Below are positions 37,001 to 45,121 of a DNA stretch of 64,000 nucleotides, piece after piece. The stretch is from assembly GCF_003025615.1 (NCBI RefSeq), contig NZ_PYMJ01000015.1, positions 57,057 to 121,056 of the forward strand. The letters are read 5' to 3'. The DNA is from Photobacterium frigidiphilum (GTDB lineage Bacteria; Pseudomonadota; Gammaproteobacteria; Enterobacterales; Vibrionaceae). Below the pieces are notes generated by a model. That model had not been told where the DNA came from. It ran no database searches and was given only the letters and a program-made list of their open reading frames with translations. Within the stretch, counting starts at the first letter, position 1. Each line of letters begins with the position of its first letter. The translations under genes and the position numbers were made by a program.

Positions 37001-40000
37001 TAGCGGCAGCGGTACGAGTTACAACGCAACATTAACGCCATTAAATGACGGAGCGGTAACAGTAACGGTATCAACGGGTGCTTTCACCGACTTATCTGGC
37101 AATGCTAGCCTAGCTGCCGAACAATTTACCCTTCAATATGATAGCTTACGTCCTTATATTCAGTCTTTAACGCCGGATGATGATGCGAATAACGTATTGA
37201 TTAATGCGTCATTGGTGTTGGGTTTCAATGAAGATATGGTTTCAGGAGTGGGTAGCCTCAGCATATATGATAAAGCTGAAACTAGTTTACTGGAAACGAT
37301 CAGTCTAAGCAGTAGTCATGTTTTGATTGATGGTGCGCAGGTGACGATTAATCCCAGTACCGCTTTTATCTCCACACATAGCTACTATGTCAATTTTTCG
37401 TCTGATGCGTTACTCGATATGGCGGGTAACACCTTCGCGGGTATCAGTGATACGACTACCTACAATTTTACCATTGGTAACAATGTCCCGATTTTAACGG
37501 ATGATACCCAGTCAGTTGCAGAAGATAATAGTGTCGCAATTGCGGTGCTGGATAATGACAGTGACAGTGATAGCGAAATAAACCTCGCGAGCGTTACGGT
37601 AACGACTCAACCAACTCACGGTAGCACTAGCGTGAACACTGGTACAGGCGTGGTGACGTACGTGCCTGATGATGATTATTCTGGCATCGATACTTTTTAT
37701 TACCGAGTGGACGATGTATATGGAGGTCAGTCGGTAGTTGCGAAGGTCACTATCACCGTAACTGCGGTCGCTGATGATCCTGTTGCTGTTGCCGATGTGG
37801 CGGCAACGGATGAAGATGAACCTATTATCGTCGATGTTCTAGCAAACGACACGGATTCCGATACTGGTGACAGTATGGATAGCAGCACATTGATAGTGGT
37901 TATTCAACCTTTGCATGGTGTAGCCACCGTAGAAAGTGGTCAGATCCTCTATGAACCAGAGATAGATTACACGGGAAGTGATGTATTTAGCTATACAGTA
38001 CGGGATAGCACTGGGCGTCTGTCTAATTCTGCTGAGGTAAGAGTTAATATTGCGGGTATTAATGATGCACCTGTGGCACTAGCTGATAACGCAGTCACCG
38101 ATGAAGACACGATGGTAGAGATTGCGGTATTGCTTAATGACAGTGATATAGATGGCTTTGTGGATATCACAACCGTTGCGGTAGTTCGCCAGCCAGTAGA
38201 GGGCACTATAGGTGTGTCTGAACTTGGTGTCGTGAGTTATACCCCAGAAGCTAACGTCCATGGAACAGACAGTTTTACTTATATCGTGAAAGATAATGAA
38301 GATGCGACGTCGGAAGAGGTAACCGTTGATGTGATAATTAATAGTGTCAATGATGCCCCTGTCGCCAATGACGACATTGCGACTTTGCTTGAAGATAGCA
38401 CGCATGCAATTAATGTCTTAGGGAATGATAATGATATTGACGGCCAGTTAGATTTCAGCAGTGTTAGCGTTATTAGCCCGCCTTCACAGGGTAGCGTGAG
38501 TGTAGCAGGAAATGGGACTATTTCTTTTACACCCGCAACAAATTTTAGTGGAGAAGATAACTTCACCTATCAGGTGAGTGATGAACTGAGCAAATTGTCG
38601 AATACTGCGAAGGTGACGATTACGGTGCAACAGGTGAATGATGTGCCACTTGCAAACGATGATCGTGTTATTACAACAGAAGATAATGCAATTACGATAA
38701 ACGTGATTGCCAACGACAGTGATGTGGACGGGACTCTCGATACGACAGCTCTCACTATTGACTCTGCACCTACAAGTGGAGTGCTAATCAATAATGGTGA
38801 TGGCACGCTGGTTTACACGCCGAATGAAAACAGTCAGGGCAGTGACAATTTCACTTATACCATCCGCGATAATGAAAATGCACTATCAAATAGTGCACAA
38901 GTGAGCATAACAATAGAGGCGGTTAACGATGTACCTACGCTATCGGGCACACCTAATACAGAGATTGCTCAGGGTGAAAGTTACAGCTTTATCCCTCAAG
39001 CGAATGATGTTGATGAAGATACGCTGACATTCAGTATAACTAATCGACCCGCTTGGCTGACGTTTGATGAATCTAGTGGCGTATTGAGCGGTACGGCAAA
39101 TAACGCAGATGTTGGAACGTACCTTAATATTGAAATGAGTGTTAGTGATGGGCAAGAAACGGCTGCATTACCCGCTTTTGCAATCACAGTCACGAATGTT
39201 AATGATGCACCAACGATAACAGGGTCTCCATCAACTCACGTTAATGAAGATGAGACTTATACATTCACACCACAAGTTGACGATATTGATACGAATGACG
39301 CTTTAAGCTTCTCTATTATCAACAAGCCGAGTTGGGCAAACTTTGATGTCTCTACAGGTACGTTAAGTGGAACGCCAACAAATAATGATGTTGGTCTTGT
39401 GAGTAACATTGTTATTAGTGCCACTGATGGTGAAGAAAGTGTTGCTTTACCAACGTTTAGTATCACTGTGAGTAACGTGAATGATGCACCAATAGCAGAA
39501 AATCTTTCAGTGAACGTTAACGAAGACAGCAGTATCACAATCGAACCTAATCTTGAGGATGTGGATAGTGCTACCTTGAGCCTATTAACGATGACCCAGC
39601 CACAACATGGCTCACTAGAGTCAACCGATAATGGGCAACGTTGGATCTATACTCCTTATGTCAATTATTACGGAAACGATGTCTTTAGTTATCAGGTAAC
39701 GGATGGGAAGTCATCTTCCGCAACCTACACTGTGGATCTCGCGATTGCTGCTGTTAATGATTCTCCAGTAACAAGTGATGATAGCTATGTGATGGAAGGT
39801 AATAGTAGCGGCAGTTACTCCCTTGACGTACTGAGTAATGATAGTGATGTTGATAATGATAGCTTGCGACTCGACTGGGTCAGTGCTACGTGGGGGATCG
39901 TTACCATTATTAATGACAGAGTATTGTTTAGCGCTAAGCAAAACGGAACGGTGACACTAAGATACAACGTTATAGATGGAAACGGCGGAAGTGATATAGG

Positions 40001-42746
40001 GCTGGTACGCTTAACGATAGAAAGCAGCGCATTACAGGGGCCACAAATCACTCCTCCAGAGGATGTTGAGTTGAATGCTAACGCATTGTTTACCAAAGTG
40101 GCCCTTGGTGTGGCGAAAGCCTATGACAACAGTGGTAAGGCTTTACCAATCTCATTAGTAAATAGCCAAACTTTCTTCCAGCCAGGTAATAACATCGCCT
40201 ATTGGCGCACTGAAGATTCACAAGGCAATATTGCGGAAGCCAGCCAGAAGGTGACTGTCCATCCGTTGGTGGAAATAGAGAAAAATAGCGATACGACAGA
40301 AGGCACATCACACAAAGTTCATGTTTATCTGAATGGTTTGTCACCACGCTATCCTGTCGTGATCCCTTATACCGTCTCTGGAAGTAGTGATGATAGCGAT
40401 CATGATCTTCGCGATGGTAGTGTCGTCATTGAAAGCGGCAGAGTCGGCGAAATTCAATTCACTATCTTTGATGACCTCGAAGATGAAGGTCAAGAGTCAC
40501 TGACCATCACCCTTGAATCTACGAGTAATTTAGGCAGTAAAAATACGCATACATTGTCTATTCTTGAGCAGAACATAGCCCCGAAAGTCGCGATATCGGT
40601 TTCCCAGCAATCTGAGCAACGACAGCTTATAGAGAGTAGCGATAAGGATGTCACTATTCTCACGGAAGTGACAGACAGCAATGTGGGTGATAGTCATGAT
40701 TATTTATGGAGCAGTCAAGAACCGTTGTTGGTCAACACCAGCACAGAATCTAAACAATATATTTTCTCTCCAGAATTACTGACTTCAGGCATTTATGTAC
40801 TTAACTTAAAGGTCACCGACGATGCAGTGGAATCATTATCAGTATCGACAGATATCTATATCGAGGTGGTCGAACAGCTAGCGGTGTTAGGCGCTGAAGA
40901 TACTGATGGTGATTTGATCCCAGATAATCAGGAAGGTTTCTCTGATTCGGATCTGGATGGTATTCCAGATTACCAAGATGCGATCAGTGAATGTAACGTT
41001 ATGCAGGAACAGGCTATAGAATCTGGGCGCTATCTTGTTGAAGGTGAGCCGGGTGTATGCTTACGAAAAGGAAATACAATTTCAGGTAATGAAACGGGGG
41101 GGATTCAGCTGCTAGATAGCGAGATTGCCACCAAACTAAGCGCTGATAAGGAAGCAGAAAATATCGGTGGGGTTTTCGACTTTATTGCTTATGGGCTACC
41201 TCAAGTTGGACAGAGTTATCAGGTTGTTTTTCCTCAGCGCCTACCTATACCGGCCAATGCAGTTTATCGAAAGTTTAAAAAAGAAAGTGGCTGGATTGAT
41301 TTTACTATCGATCAGTTTAATTACCTCTCTTCGAGTGAGGGAGAGTCTGGTTATTGTCCACCTCCAGGCGATCATACTTGGGTTCGAGGATTAACAGAGG
41401 GCTATTGGTGTGTTCAAGTAACAATTCAAGATGGTGGTCCGAATGATGATGACAGTATTGCGAACGGTACTGTTGTTGATCCCGGCGGTGTTGCTGTAAG
41501 AGCCAGTGGTAATACATTGCCAATCGCCCAGAACGATACAGCCACAATCAGTCTCAATAGCAGTGTGCATATTGATGTGCTGAGTAATGATAGTGATGCT
41601 GATGGTGATTTAGTCAATATTGTTAACGTTAGTGCAGATTTCGGAACGGTAGATATAAGCAACAATCAACTGTTCTATACCACAGAAGATGAATTTTATG
41701 GTGTTGCAACCGTTAGCTATAGCATTACAGATAACAATGGCGGTACTGCTTTTGCCAATGTAACGGTAAATGTCGTGAATAGTTTGACACCTATAGCCGT
41801 TGATGATCAGGCTGAAACCGATGATCAAACCGCATTGATTATTAATGTGCTGAGTAACGACACTGATCCTGATGGTGATAGCCTAACCGTTATCTCAGCA
41901 ACAGCTCAGGAAGGAGGAGTAATAATCAATAGTGACCAGACGTTGACTTATACACCTCTGGCTGGTTACGAAGGGGTTGATGCCATAACTTACCGAATTC
42001 GTGACGATAGCGGACTAGAAGCGTTGGCGGTAGTGAAAGTGCAGATTACTTTGAAACGTTCCGGTGTGATTGAGAACTCGGCGGGCGGTAGTGTAGGTGG
42101 AGGGGGAATTTTGTTACTGTTATTGTTGGTCTTAACCCGTCGTTATGGTCGAAAAATAGGGCTTGGGTTACTTGCGCTTATTAGTTTTAACAGCCAAGCA
42201 AATTGGTTTATTGAAACAGATCTTGGGTACAGCAATGCACATGAACGATCGGATGTGAAAGCCAGTTCCGTTACTAATAGTGATGGGACTGATTTTTTTT
42301 GGTCTATTGGGGTCGGCTATTCACTGAATGCTAAGTGGGAGCTGGTTGCTCGTTACATAGATCAAGGGAAAGGAAGTGCCACAATTAATGACAGTATGGT
42401 AGCAGATGAAAGCCATCAGGATGTAGCCAAAATAACCCCTGTACTGGTAAGTGGTGTCGGGATTGATGTGAGTTATTCTTTCTGGCAGGCTGATACCTTT
42501 ACTGTAAATGCTACTGTAGGGGGAATGTACTGGAAGACTGACTTTGAAAGCTGCTTATGTGACAGTGCGGTGCAGGGAAGCACGATTAAACAGAGTGATG
42601 ATGGTATAGACCCTTACTTAGGGTTTGATATTGAGTCAGAGATTAGTGAAAACTGGATGGTTGGACTAGGAGTAACGCGATATTTTATCGATGCTAATGA
42701 CGTTGATAGTATTGCTTTAAAGTTGAAGTATCGTTTCAGTCAATAA
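31023..42746 (+). CDS. Giant multidomain surface protein with internal GlyGly-CTERM and C-terminal beta-barrel
   Basis: The 3,907-residue product has a signal peptide (MSSSRFCKLLTLLVVIVATH, cleavage near SAA). Domains in order, approximate: filamin/cadherin-like region 27-790; two Calx-beta 790-1022; two Ig-like 1023-1262; eight Big_12 repeats of 98 residues 1263-2042; Big_5-like 2043-2153; five tandem-95/cadherin-like 2155-2638; two dystroglycan-type cadherin-like; two more cadherin-like to 3003; HYR-like; Calx-beta; PKD-like; thrombospondin-3 calcium repeat near 3292-3322 (DTDGDLIPDNQEG); choice-of-anchor-U-like 3323-3486; two tandem-95. Then GGSVGGGG plus a hydrophobic helix and RRYGRK (about 3686-3711), a signal-peptide-like stretch, and an OmpA-like barrel to 3907. 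The ATG at 31023 follows TAAGGA; the frame extends to 30921 without coding character. Probably a calcium-dependent adhesin. Confidence 0.88.
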   Translation: MSSSRFCKLLTLLVVIVATHFSHTSAATETIGFNDNRITYSSNLDTSLLPELFPIPYPEPSYVTSPETFIFEADGTNATHFDVAEMNIYSFGTAYTLDSGTQVVFKKADGSIITTLSVSGTSTIANGNGSSGGGSTLTSIFGSFTPVRQVARIEFTIATDNPGEQLANATFQNLVIDNVNSATADSSGILTAAGDVSEPVDIPTTALGSGNATNVFDFSIADGGNGDGLSLDVSQIDLNLSGSASTNFSKLRFNLSGCTTQSGIVPSGSVVSFTSAGISIAEGGNTTCTVAAYWNDNTGITDNQTFAISIDGDTDLTVDSDKTQMSGNNNAVSTGDMATTVSAAQLVFSTQPAGSTSGSTLTIQPVVTAQDAAGNTDSDFTELVKLTQADAENLSGDVDVAAISGTATFTDVAYTATADQQSFTLTANDEDGVGSDLSTVNANTVTSDVVATQLVFDTQPAPLSVQSGASQTLIIVPVVSAKNADGTVDTDYSLGITLAEVNGAGTANLSVTGDTDGSSSTVTISPSSGVATFSGMQLIYTSLGSSNESFNLQASASGLSIANSSQFTASVNAAPTDISLSSSSISQSSTATGGNVGTFSTTDTDASDSHSYSLVSSGTASNGTCSGNDGNNTSFQLNGSTLETALALSPGNYAICIQTNDGTTTFEKSLAVTVNDDVVPTIGAVSIPNTDHKVGDTVTATITVSSDSDDYTSGSGAISGTINGYTLGSLSKVSDTAYTATFTITDGGTDVAAGSDIAVSLTLADSSGNTSSAYTTGISQANDAIYANYPKVILGADTNTINEDGGISTLTASLSNSLNNQWPENITVNLAYLGTATVSTDYTKSDTILISAGSSSGSAAIMGVADTLYDAASAETVIVDISSVSVGSEDGTQQQTISITDAESAPTVSLSVGSDTVAENSGTSSITATLEHPSNEDVTVNLTYAGTATSGTDYASPSSSIIITGGTTTANAATGITGTDDGDEEGTETIIIDIIGVSGGGASENGIQQKTITISDDDDTTQPLITSISVPENSTYTAGDTLSFTVNTDENVTVSGSPSLTLIIGGTTKSAVYSSGSGTKALVFVYTVETGLNDDDGISVTSLSTSTNEIQDTAGNDLIATLNAVGSLANVLVDSVASAVTVVSATTGNGNYNEGDAINVTVSFDEAVTVMGTPRLLLDTGTTDRYANYISGSGSAALTFQYTVQAGDTTSDLDYTNTSALSLNSGTIKDSAGNDATLTLPSPGTANSLGASKAIAIDTTEPTITIGSDKPSLKAGETAALTFTLSEASSDFANGDITVVGGILSSFSGSGTSYSATFTPDSDRTAAATIDVAATTFIDSAGNDNTAATQLSLTLDTLLPTINITSDKPSLKADETATLTFTLSEASSDFANGDITVVGGILSSFSGSGTSYSAVFTPDSDRTAAATINVAANTFIDSAGNDNTAATQLSLTLDTLLPTITIGSDKLSLKAGETATLTFTLSEASSDFANGDITVVGGSLSGFSGSGTSYSVVFTPDSDRTAAATIDVAATTFIDSAGNDNTAATQLSISLDTLLPTITIGSDKPSLKADETATLTFTLSEASSDFANGDITVVGGSLSSFSGSGTSYSAVFTPDNDRTAAATIDVAANTFIDSAGNDNTAATQLSLTLDTLLPTIAIGSDKPSLKAGETAALTFILSEASSDFAIGDITVIGGSLSAFTGSGTSYSATFTPDSDRTAAATIDVAANTFIDSAGNGNTAATQLSISLDTLLPTITIGSDKSSLKAGETAALTFTLSEASSDFSNGDITVVGGSLSAFTGSGTSYSVVFTPDSDRTAAATINVAANSFIDSAGNDNTAATQLSISLDTLLPTIAIGSDKPSLKAGETAALTFTLSEASSDFANGDISVVGGSLSAFTGSGTSYSATFSPDSDRTAAATIDVAATTFIDSAGNDNTAATQLSISLDTLLPTITIGSDKPSLKADEIATLTFTLSEASSDFVEGDVTVVGGSLSSFSGSGTSYNATLTPLNDGAVTVTVSTGAFTDLSGNASLAAEQFTLQYDSLRPYIQSLTPDDDANNVLINASLVLGFNEDMVSGVGSLSIYDKAETSLLETISLSSSHVLIDGAQVTINPSTAFISTHSYYVNFSSDALLDMAGNTFAGISDTTTYNFTIGNNVPILTDDTQSVAEDNSVAIAVLDNDSDSDSEINLASVTVTTQPTHGSTSVNTGTGVVTYVPDDDYSGIDTFYYRVDDVYGGQSVVAKVTITVTAVADDPVAVADVAATDEDEPIIVDVLANDTDSDTGDSMDSSTLIVVIQPLHGVATVESGQILYEPEIDYTGSDVFSYTVRDSTGRLSNSAEVRVNIAGINDAPVALADNAVTDEDTMVEIAVLLNDSDIDGFVDITTVAVVRQPVEGTIGVSELGVVSYTPEANVHGTDSFTYIVKDNEDATSEEVTVDVIINSVNDAPVANDDIATLLEDSTHAINVLGNDNDIDGQLDFSSVSVISPPSQGSVSVAGNGTISFTPATNFSGEDNFTYQVSDELSKLSNTAKVTITVQQVNDVPLANDDRVITTEDNAITINVIANDSDVDGTLDTTALTIDSAPTSGVLINNGDGTLVYTPNENSQGSDNFTYTIRDNENALSNSAQVSITIEAVNDVPTLSGTPNTEIAQGESYSFIPQANDVDEDTLTFSITNRPAWLTFDESSGVLSGTANNADVGTYLNIEMSVSDGQETAALPAFAITVTNVNDAPTITGSPSTHVNEDETYTFTPQVDDIDTNDALSFSIINKPSWANFDVSTGTLSGTPTNNDVGLVSNIVISATDGEESVALPTFSITVSNVNDAPIAENLSVNVNEDSSITIEPNLEDVDSATLSLLTMTQPQHGSLESTDNGQRWIYTPYVNYYGNDVFSYQVTDGKSSSATYTVDLAIAAVNDSPVTSDDSYVMEGNSSGSYSLDVLSNDSDVDNDSLRLDWVSATWGIVTIINDRVLFSAKQNGTVTLRYNVIDGNGGSDIGLVRLTIESSALQGPQITPPEDVELNANALFTKVALGVAKAYDNSGKALPISLVNSQTFFQPGNNIAYWRTEDSQGNIAEASQKVTVHPLVEIEKNSDTTEGTSHKVHVYLNGLSPRYPVVIPYTVSGSSDDSDHDLRDGSVVIESGRVGEIQFTIFDDLEDEGQESLTITLESTSNLGSKNTHTLSILEQNIAPKVAISVSQQSEQRQLIESSDKDVTILTEVTDSNVGDSHDYLWSSQEPLLVNTSTESKQYIFSPELLTSGIYVLNLKVTDDAVESLSVSTDIYIEVVEQLAVLGAEDTDGDLIPDNQEGFSDSDLDGIPDYQDAISECNVMQEQAIESGRYLVEGEPGVCLRKGNTISGNETGGIQLLDSEIATKLSADKEAENIGGVFDFIAYGLPQVGQSYQVVFPQRLPIPANAVYRKFKKESGWIDFTIDQFNYLSSSEGESGYCPPPGDHTWVRGLTEGYWCVQVTIQDGGPNDDDSIANGTVVDPGGVAVRASGNTLPIAQNDTATISLNSSVHIDVLSNDSDADGDLVNIVNVSADFGTVDISNNQLFYTTEDEFYGVATVSYSITDNNGGTAFANVTVNVVNSLTPIAVDDQAETDDQTALIINVLSNDTDPDGDSLTVISATAQEGGVIINSDQTLTYTPLAGYEGVDAITYRIRDDSGLEALAVVKVQITLKRSGVIENSAGGSVGGGGILLLLLLVLTRRYGRKIGLGLLALISFNSQANWFIETDLGYSNAHERSDVKASSVTNSDGTDFFWSIGVGYSLNAKWELVARYIDQGKGSATINDSMVADESHQDVAKITPVLVSGVGIDVSYSFWQADTFTVNATVGGMYWKTDFESCLCDSAVQGSTIKQSDDGIDPYLGFDIESEISENWMVGLGVTRYFIDANDVDSIALKLKYRFSQ
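34809..37148 (+). repeat. Eight tandem 294-bp repeats inside the giant gene
   Basis: Copies begin at 34809, 35103, 35397, 35691, 35985, 36279, 36573 and 36867, exactly 294 bases apart, each encoding one Big_12 Ig-like domain opening with IGSDKPSLKAGETA or a close variant. The first seven are nearly identical in DNA; the eighth diverges in its second half and is slightly shorter. The array looks more GC-rich than the flanking genes. Such arrays expand and contract by recombination. Confidence 0.95.
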
Positions 42747-42783
42747 ATTAATTGCGTGAACTCATATCGAAAGTGTTATTAGG

Positions 42784-42824
42784 CATCAAATCGATGTGAT
42801 AAATACGCTTCAATCAATTTGATG
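42784..42824 (+). terminator. Weak possible terminator after the giant gene
   Basis: CATCAAAT and ATTTGATG are perfect 8-bp arms with a 25-base loop, followed by TTCAATTTTT. The loop is long, so efficiency is doubtful. No better candidate lies in the 265 bases before the next gene. Confidence 0.35.
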
Positions 42825-43011
42825 TTCAATTTTTAAGGGCTACATGCCTATCGCAAAGTGCTAGGGTCTGTCTTAATATTCGCCTTATATCAAAACAGAT
42901 ATTAAAACCTCGCCACTTATAGCTTTTGTTTATGTCATAGAGGTAAACGGTATTTTTCTTTCTACCTGATCTTTCACGATAATGATAGAACAGAAAAGAA
43001 GGATAGTACTT

Positions 43012-43266
43012 ATGTATAAATGGATTGGTGCCGTGGTTGTTTTATTGTTGATACTTGGGTCTTTGATGACATCAGGCTTAGTAACGGCATTATTAGATCT
43101 TACCGCTTTTTTGGTTTTATTAGCCTTAGTGTGGATTCGAGCTGTTAAATCATCAGATAAGAAGCAGCAAAAGAAACAGAATAACGAAAGCGATAATGGG
43201 AACGAGAGCACACCCGTTTTTAAAGCAGATTATACGAACAGTAAAAACATCGATATTACCCCATAA
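43012..43266 (+). CDS. Small membrane protein
   Basis: The 84-residue product has two hydrophobic helices in residues 1-45 (WIGAVVVLLLILGSLMTSGL, LTAFLVLLALVWI) and a highly charged, Lys/Gln/Asn-rich tail. I do not recognise a family. The ATG at 43012 follows AAGGA by eight bases and is preferred over the in-frame 42982 start. It is monocistronic, with a terminator right at its end. It could be an accessory or stress-related membrane peptide, but nothing in the sequence says so. Confidence 0.65.
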   Translation: MYKWIGAVVVLLLILGSLMTSGLVTALLDLTAFLVLLALVWIRAVKSSDKKQQKKQNNESDNGNESTPVFKADYTNSKNIDITP

Positions 43267-43299
43267 AAAACGAGTGCGGCTGCACTCGTTTTGTTTTTG
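43265..43299. terminator. Bidirectional intrinsic terminator
   Basis: AAAACGAGTGC and GCACTCGTTTTG form a stem around GGCT or GCTG, followed by TTTTTG, with an A-run on the left. It sits between the convergent small membrane gene and the yeiH-like gene. Confidence 0.9.
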
Positions 43300-43365
43300 C
43301 AATTTCTGTCTTTTTATCTGAAAAAAGCGCTCTCAGCAGGCAGAATCTTGAAACGTCAACACGCC

Positions 43366-44346
43366 CTAGGCTACATTGAGTAAGATATAGCTTAAAGAGC
43401 CCACGCCAATAGCCACCCAGAGTAAAACGCCTAATAACAGTGGCTTCAGCCCTGCTGCGCGTAGCTTCTGAATGGTAATGCCTGAACCGATTAAGAATAA
43501 GCACACAACTAATAGCCGTTTAGAAGCAACGAATATGTGGCTATAAATACTTTCTAAAGACGGAACAAAGTGCGCGAATACAATCGCAAGGCAATAAAAC
43601 AAAATAAAGTAAGGAATACCAATTTTCTTATTGTCACCTTTGAACAGTAATGCACTTAAAAAGGCAATGGGCACAATCCATAATGCACGTGCCAGTTTAA
43701 TGGTTGTGGCCGTTCGTAATGCTTCATCACCGTAAGCGCCCGCAGCACCCACCACAGATGATGTATCGTGAATAGCAATAGCAGCCCAAGTGCCAAAAGC
43801 GTGTTGGCTCATTTCAAGTAAATGACCAATCGCAGGGAAGATGAACAGTGCAATGGAGTTCAGTACAAAGACTGTTGCTAATGCTAAAGAGGTTTGATCG
43901 TCTCGAGCATTAATCGCAGGTGCGACTGCAGCAATGGCACTACCACCACAAATAGCCGTACCTGAAGCAATTAAGTGTCCGGTCTTTTGGTCTAAGCGTA
44001 GCGCCTTGGTAAGAAACCAACCGAAAATCAGAGTGAAAAATATTGAGCCAACAATTAAACCAAAACCTTGTGTACTGGCCGCTATTGCTTGATCAAGGTG
44101 AATACCAAAGCCAAGACCGATGATTGAATAAGCGAGTAATTTCTTAGTGGCTGCGGCTATGTTCACTTTGGTTGGAACAAATCCAAAGCTGGCTAATGTA
44201 AAGCCTAAGATAAGAGCGACTGGTGAGCTGATAACAGGCAGCAGGCATAAAAGCGCAATGATAAAAAATAGGGAGTCAGACGCCTGAAATTCTTTCCCTT
44301 TGAACTGAAAAGTATACGGTTTACGAGAAGGCTTATTAGATGGCAT
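43366..44346 (-). CDS. YeiH/UPF0324 family membrane transporter
   Basis: The 326-residue protein has about ten hydrophobic helices and the family block [20 protein letters not shown], followed by a downstream [24 protein letters not shown] segment. YeiH proteins are annotated as putative sulfate or related anion exporters; in enterobacteria yeiH is activated by the LysR protein YeiE. No LysR gene adjoins it here, but a perfect palindrome lies 86 bases upstream (44432-44448). It ends close to a terminator shared with the small membrane gene. Confidence 0.88.
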   Translation of the reverse strand: MPSNKPSRKPYTFQFKGKEFQASDSLFFIIALLCLLPVISSPVALILGFTLASFGFVPTKVNIAAATKKLLAYSIIGLGFGIHLDQAIAASTQGFGLIVGSIFFTLIFGWFLTKALRLDQKTGHLIASGTAICGGSAIAAVAPAINARDDQTSLALATVFVLNSIALFIFPAIGHLLEMSQHAFGTWAAIAIHDTSSVVGAAGAYGDEALRTATTIKLARALWIVPIAFLSALLFKGDNKKIGIPYFILFYCLAIVFAHFVPSLESIYSHIFVASKRLLVVCLFLIGSGITIQKLRAAGLKPLLLGVLLWVAIGVGSLSYILLNVA

Positions 44347-44431
44347 TGATTACACTAAAATGAGGAAATAAAAGTGAGAGCAGTATACGTGTTGAAAAAT
44401 ATTTCGTAGATTTAAATATTTTGATGCTAGG

Positions 44432-44448
44432 GTTCAATATTATTGAAC
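44432..44448. promoter_or_regulatory. Perfect palindrome GTTCAATATTATTGAAC
   Basis: Two 7-bp arms flank ATT, in the only gap upstream of the yeiH-like gene. Its size and symmetry suit a dimeric regulator (LysR or TetR type). The regulator is unknown. Confidence 0.45.
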
Positions 44449-44520
44449 ATGTCGTTAAATGGTTCTAAATAGCTTTTTATCTTGATTACGGTAAAATTTA
44501 TATCGAACAAAGGTAAGGTA

Positions 44521-44844
44521 TCACTTCTTATTCCACTTACCTGAAGGTGTTTGGTAGTAATGTCCGTTTTGTGTTTTTTCGAGTGCTTTTTTTGCGGCAA
44601 GTTTGCCGACTTCTACTTCGCTTAACCCGTGAGATACCGCGATTTTTTTATAGCGACTTTTACGCTGTGAATTGACTTGAGACACGAGTTTTTTGACATC
44701 AGAAGATGCGCTAGAGGTGACAACAGCAATATAGCCTTTATTGGTTTCACCCACTAAGCCTTGTGATTTAGCTTGCTGTAAGTCAAGTGCGAACACACTT
44801 GCACTCATGAATATCGCGATACAAAATAATAGTAAATTCTTCAT
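44521..44844 (-). CDS. ydbL: YdbL family periplasmic protein (DUF1318)
   Basis: The 107-residue precursor has a signal peptide (MKNLLLFCIAIFMSASVFA) and the DUF1318 core: LQQAKSQGLVGETNKGYIAV, VKKLVSQVNSQRKSRYKKIA and a closing TPSGKWNKK. In Escherichia coli YdbL works with YdbH and YnbE, which form a bridge for phospholipid transport between inner and outer membranes. AGGGAG lies just ahead of the chosen ATG at 44844. It is the last gene of the ydbH-ynbE-ydbL set; the gap to ynbE is 18 bases. Confidence 0.92.
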   Translation of the reverse strand: MKNLLLFCIAIFMSASVFALDLQQAKSQGLVGETNKGYIAVVTSSASSDVKKLVSQVNSQRKSRYKKIAVSHGLSEVEVGKLAAKKALEKTQNGHYYQTPSGKWNKK

Positions 44845-44862
44845 GGCATTCTCCCTGCGCAT

Positions 44863-45072
44863 TCAGAATACATCATCATCACTAAATAAATCATCAATTT
44901 CTTTATCAACTTTAATTCTGATCTCGTGTTCAATCTTAACATTAAGGTTAATCTCGATGGGTTTATCAGACGCTGTCACTTGTACCGTTGGCGTGCAGCC
45001 AGTCGTCATCGATAGCATTAGTACCAATGTAAGAACCGTGAGTATGAACGAAAATTTTAGTTGTATATCCAT
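44863..45072 (-). CDS. ynbE: YnbE family lipoprotein
   Basis: The 69-residue lipoprotein precursor has a hydrophobic signal ending MTTGC, then a short beta-prone tail (VTASDKPIEINLNVKIEHEI). YnbE is the outer-membrane lipoprotein partner of YdbH; it is thought to multimerise by adding beta-strands to the YdbH groove. Size, signal and position between ydbH and ydbL all fit. The gap to ydbH is 49 bases. Confidence 0.92.
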   Translation of the reverse strand: MDIQLKFSFILTVLTLVLMLSMTTGCTPTVQVTASDKPIEINLNVKIEHEIRIKVDKEIDDLFSDDDVF

Positions 45073-45121
45073 GGGGCTGTGACCTTCTTAGCCTTAGTTT
45101 AATATTTGCGCGAAAAAGTTG

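Noticed and set aside
42930..43211. 93-residue minus-strand frame opposite the small membrane protein
   Set aside because: It mirrors the plus-strand frame, which has a good ribosome site, a plausible membrane layout and a terminator at its end.
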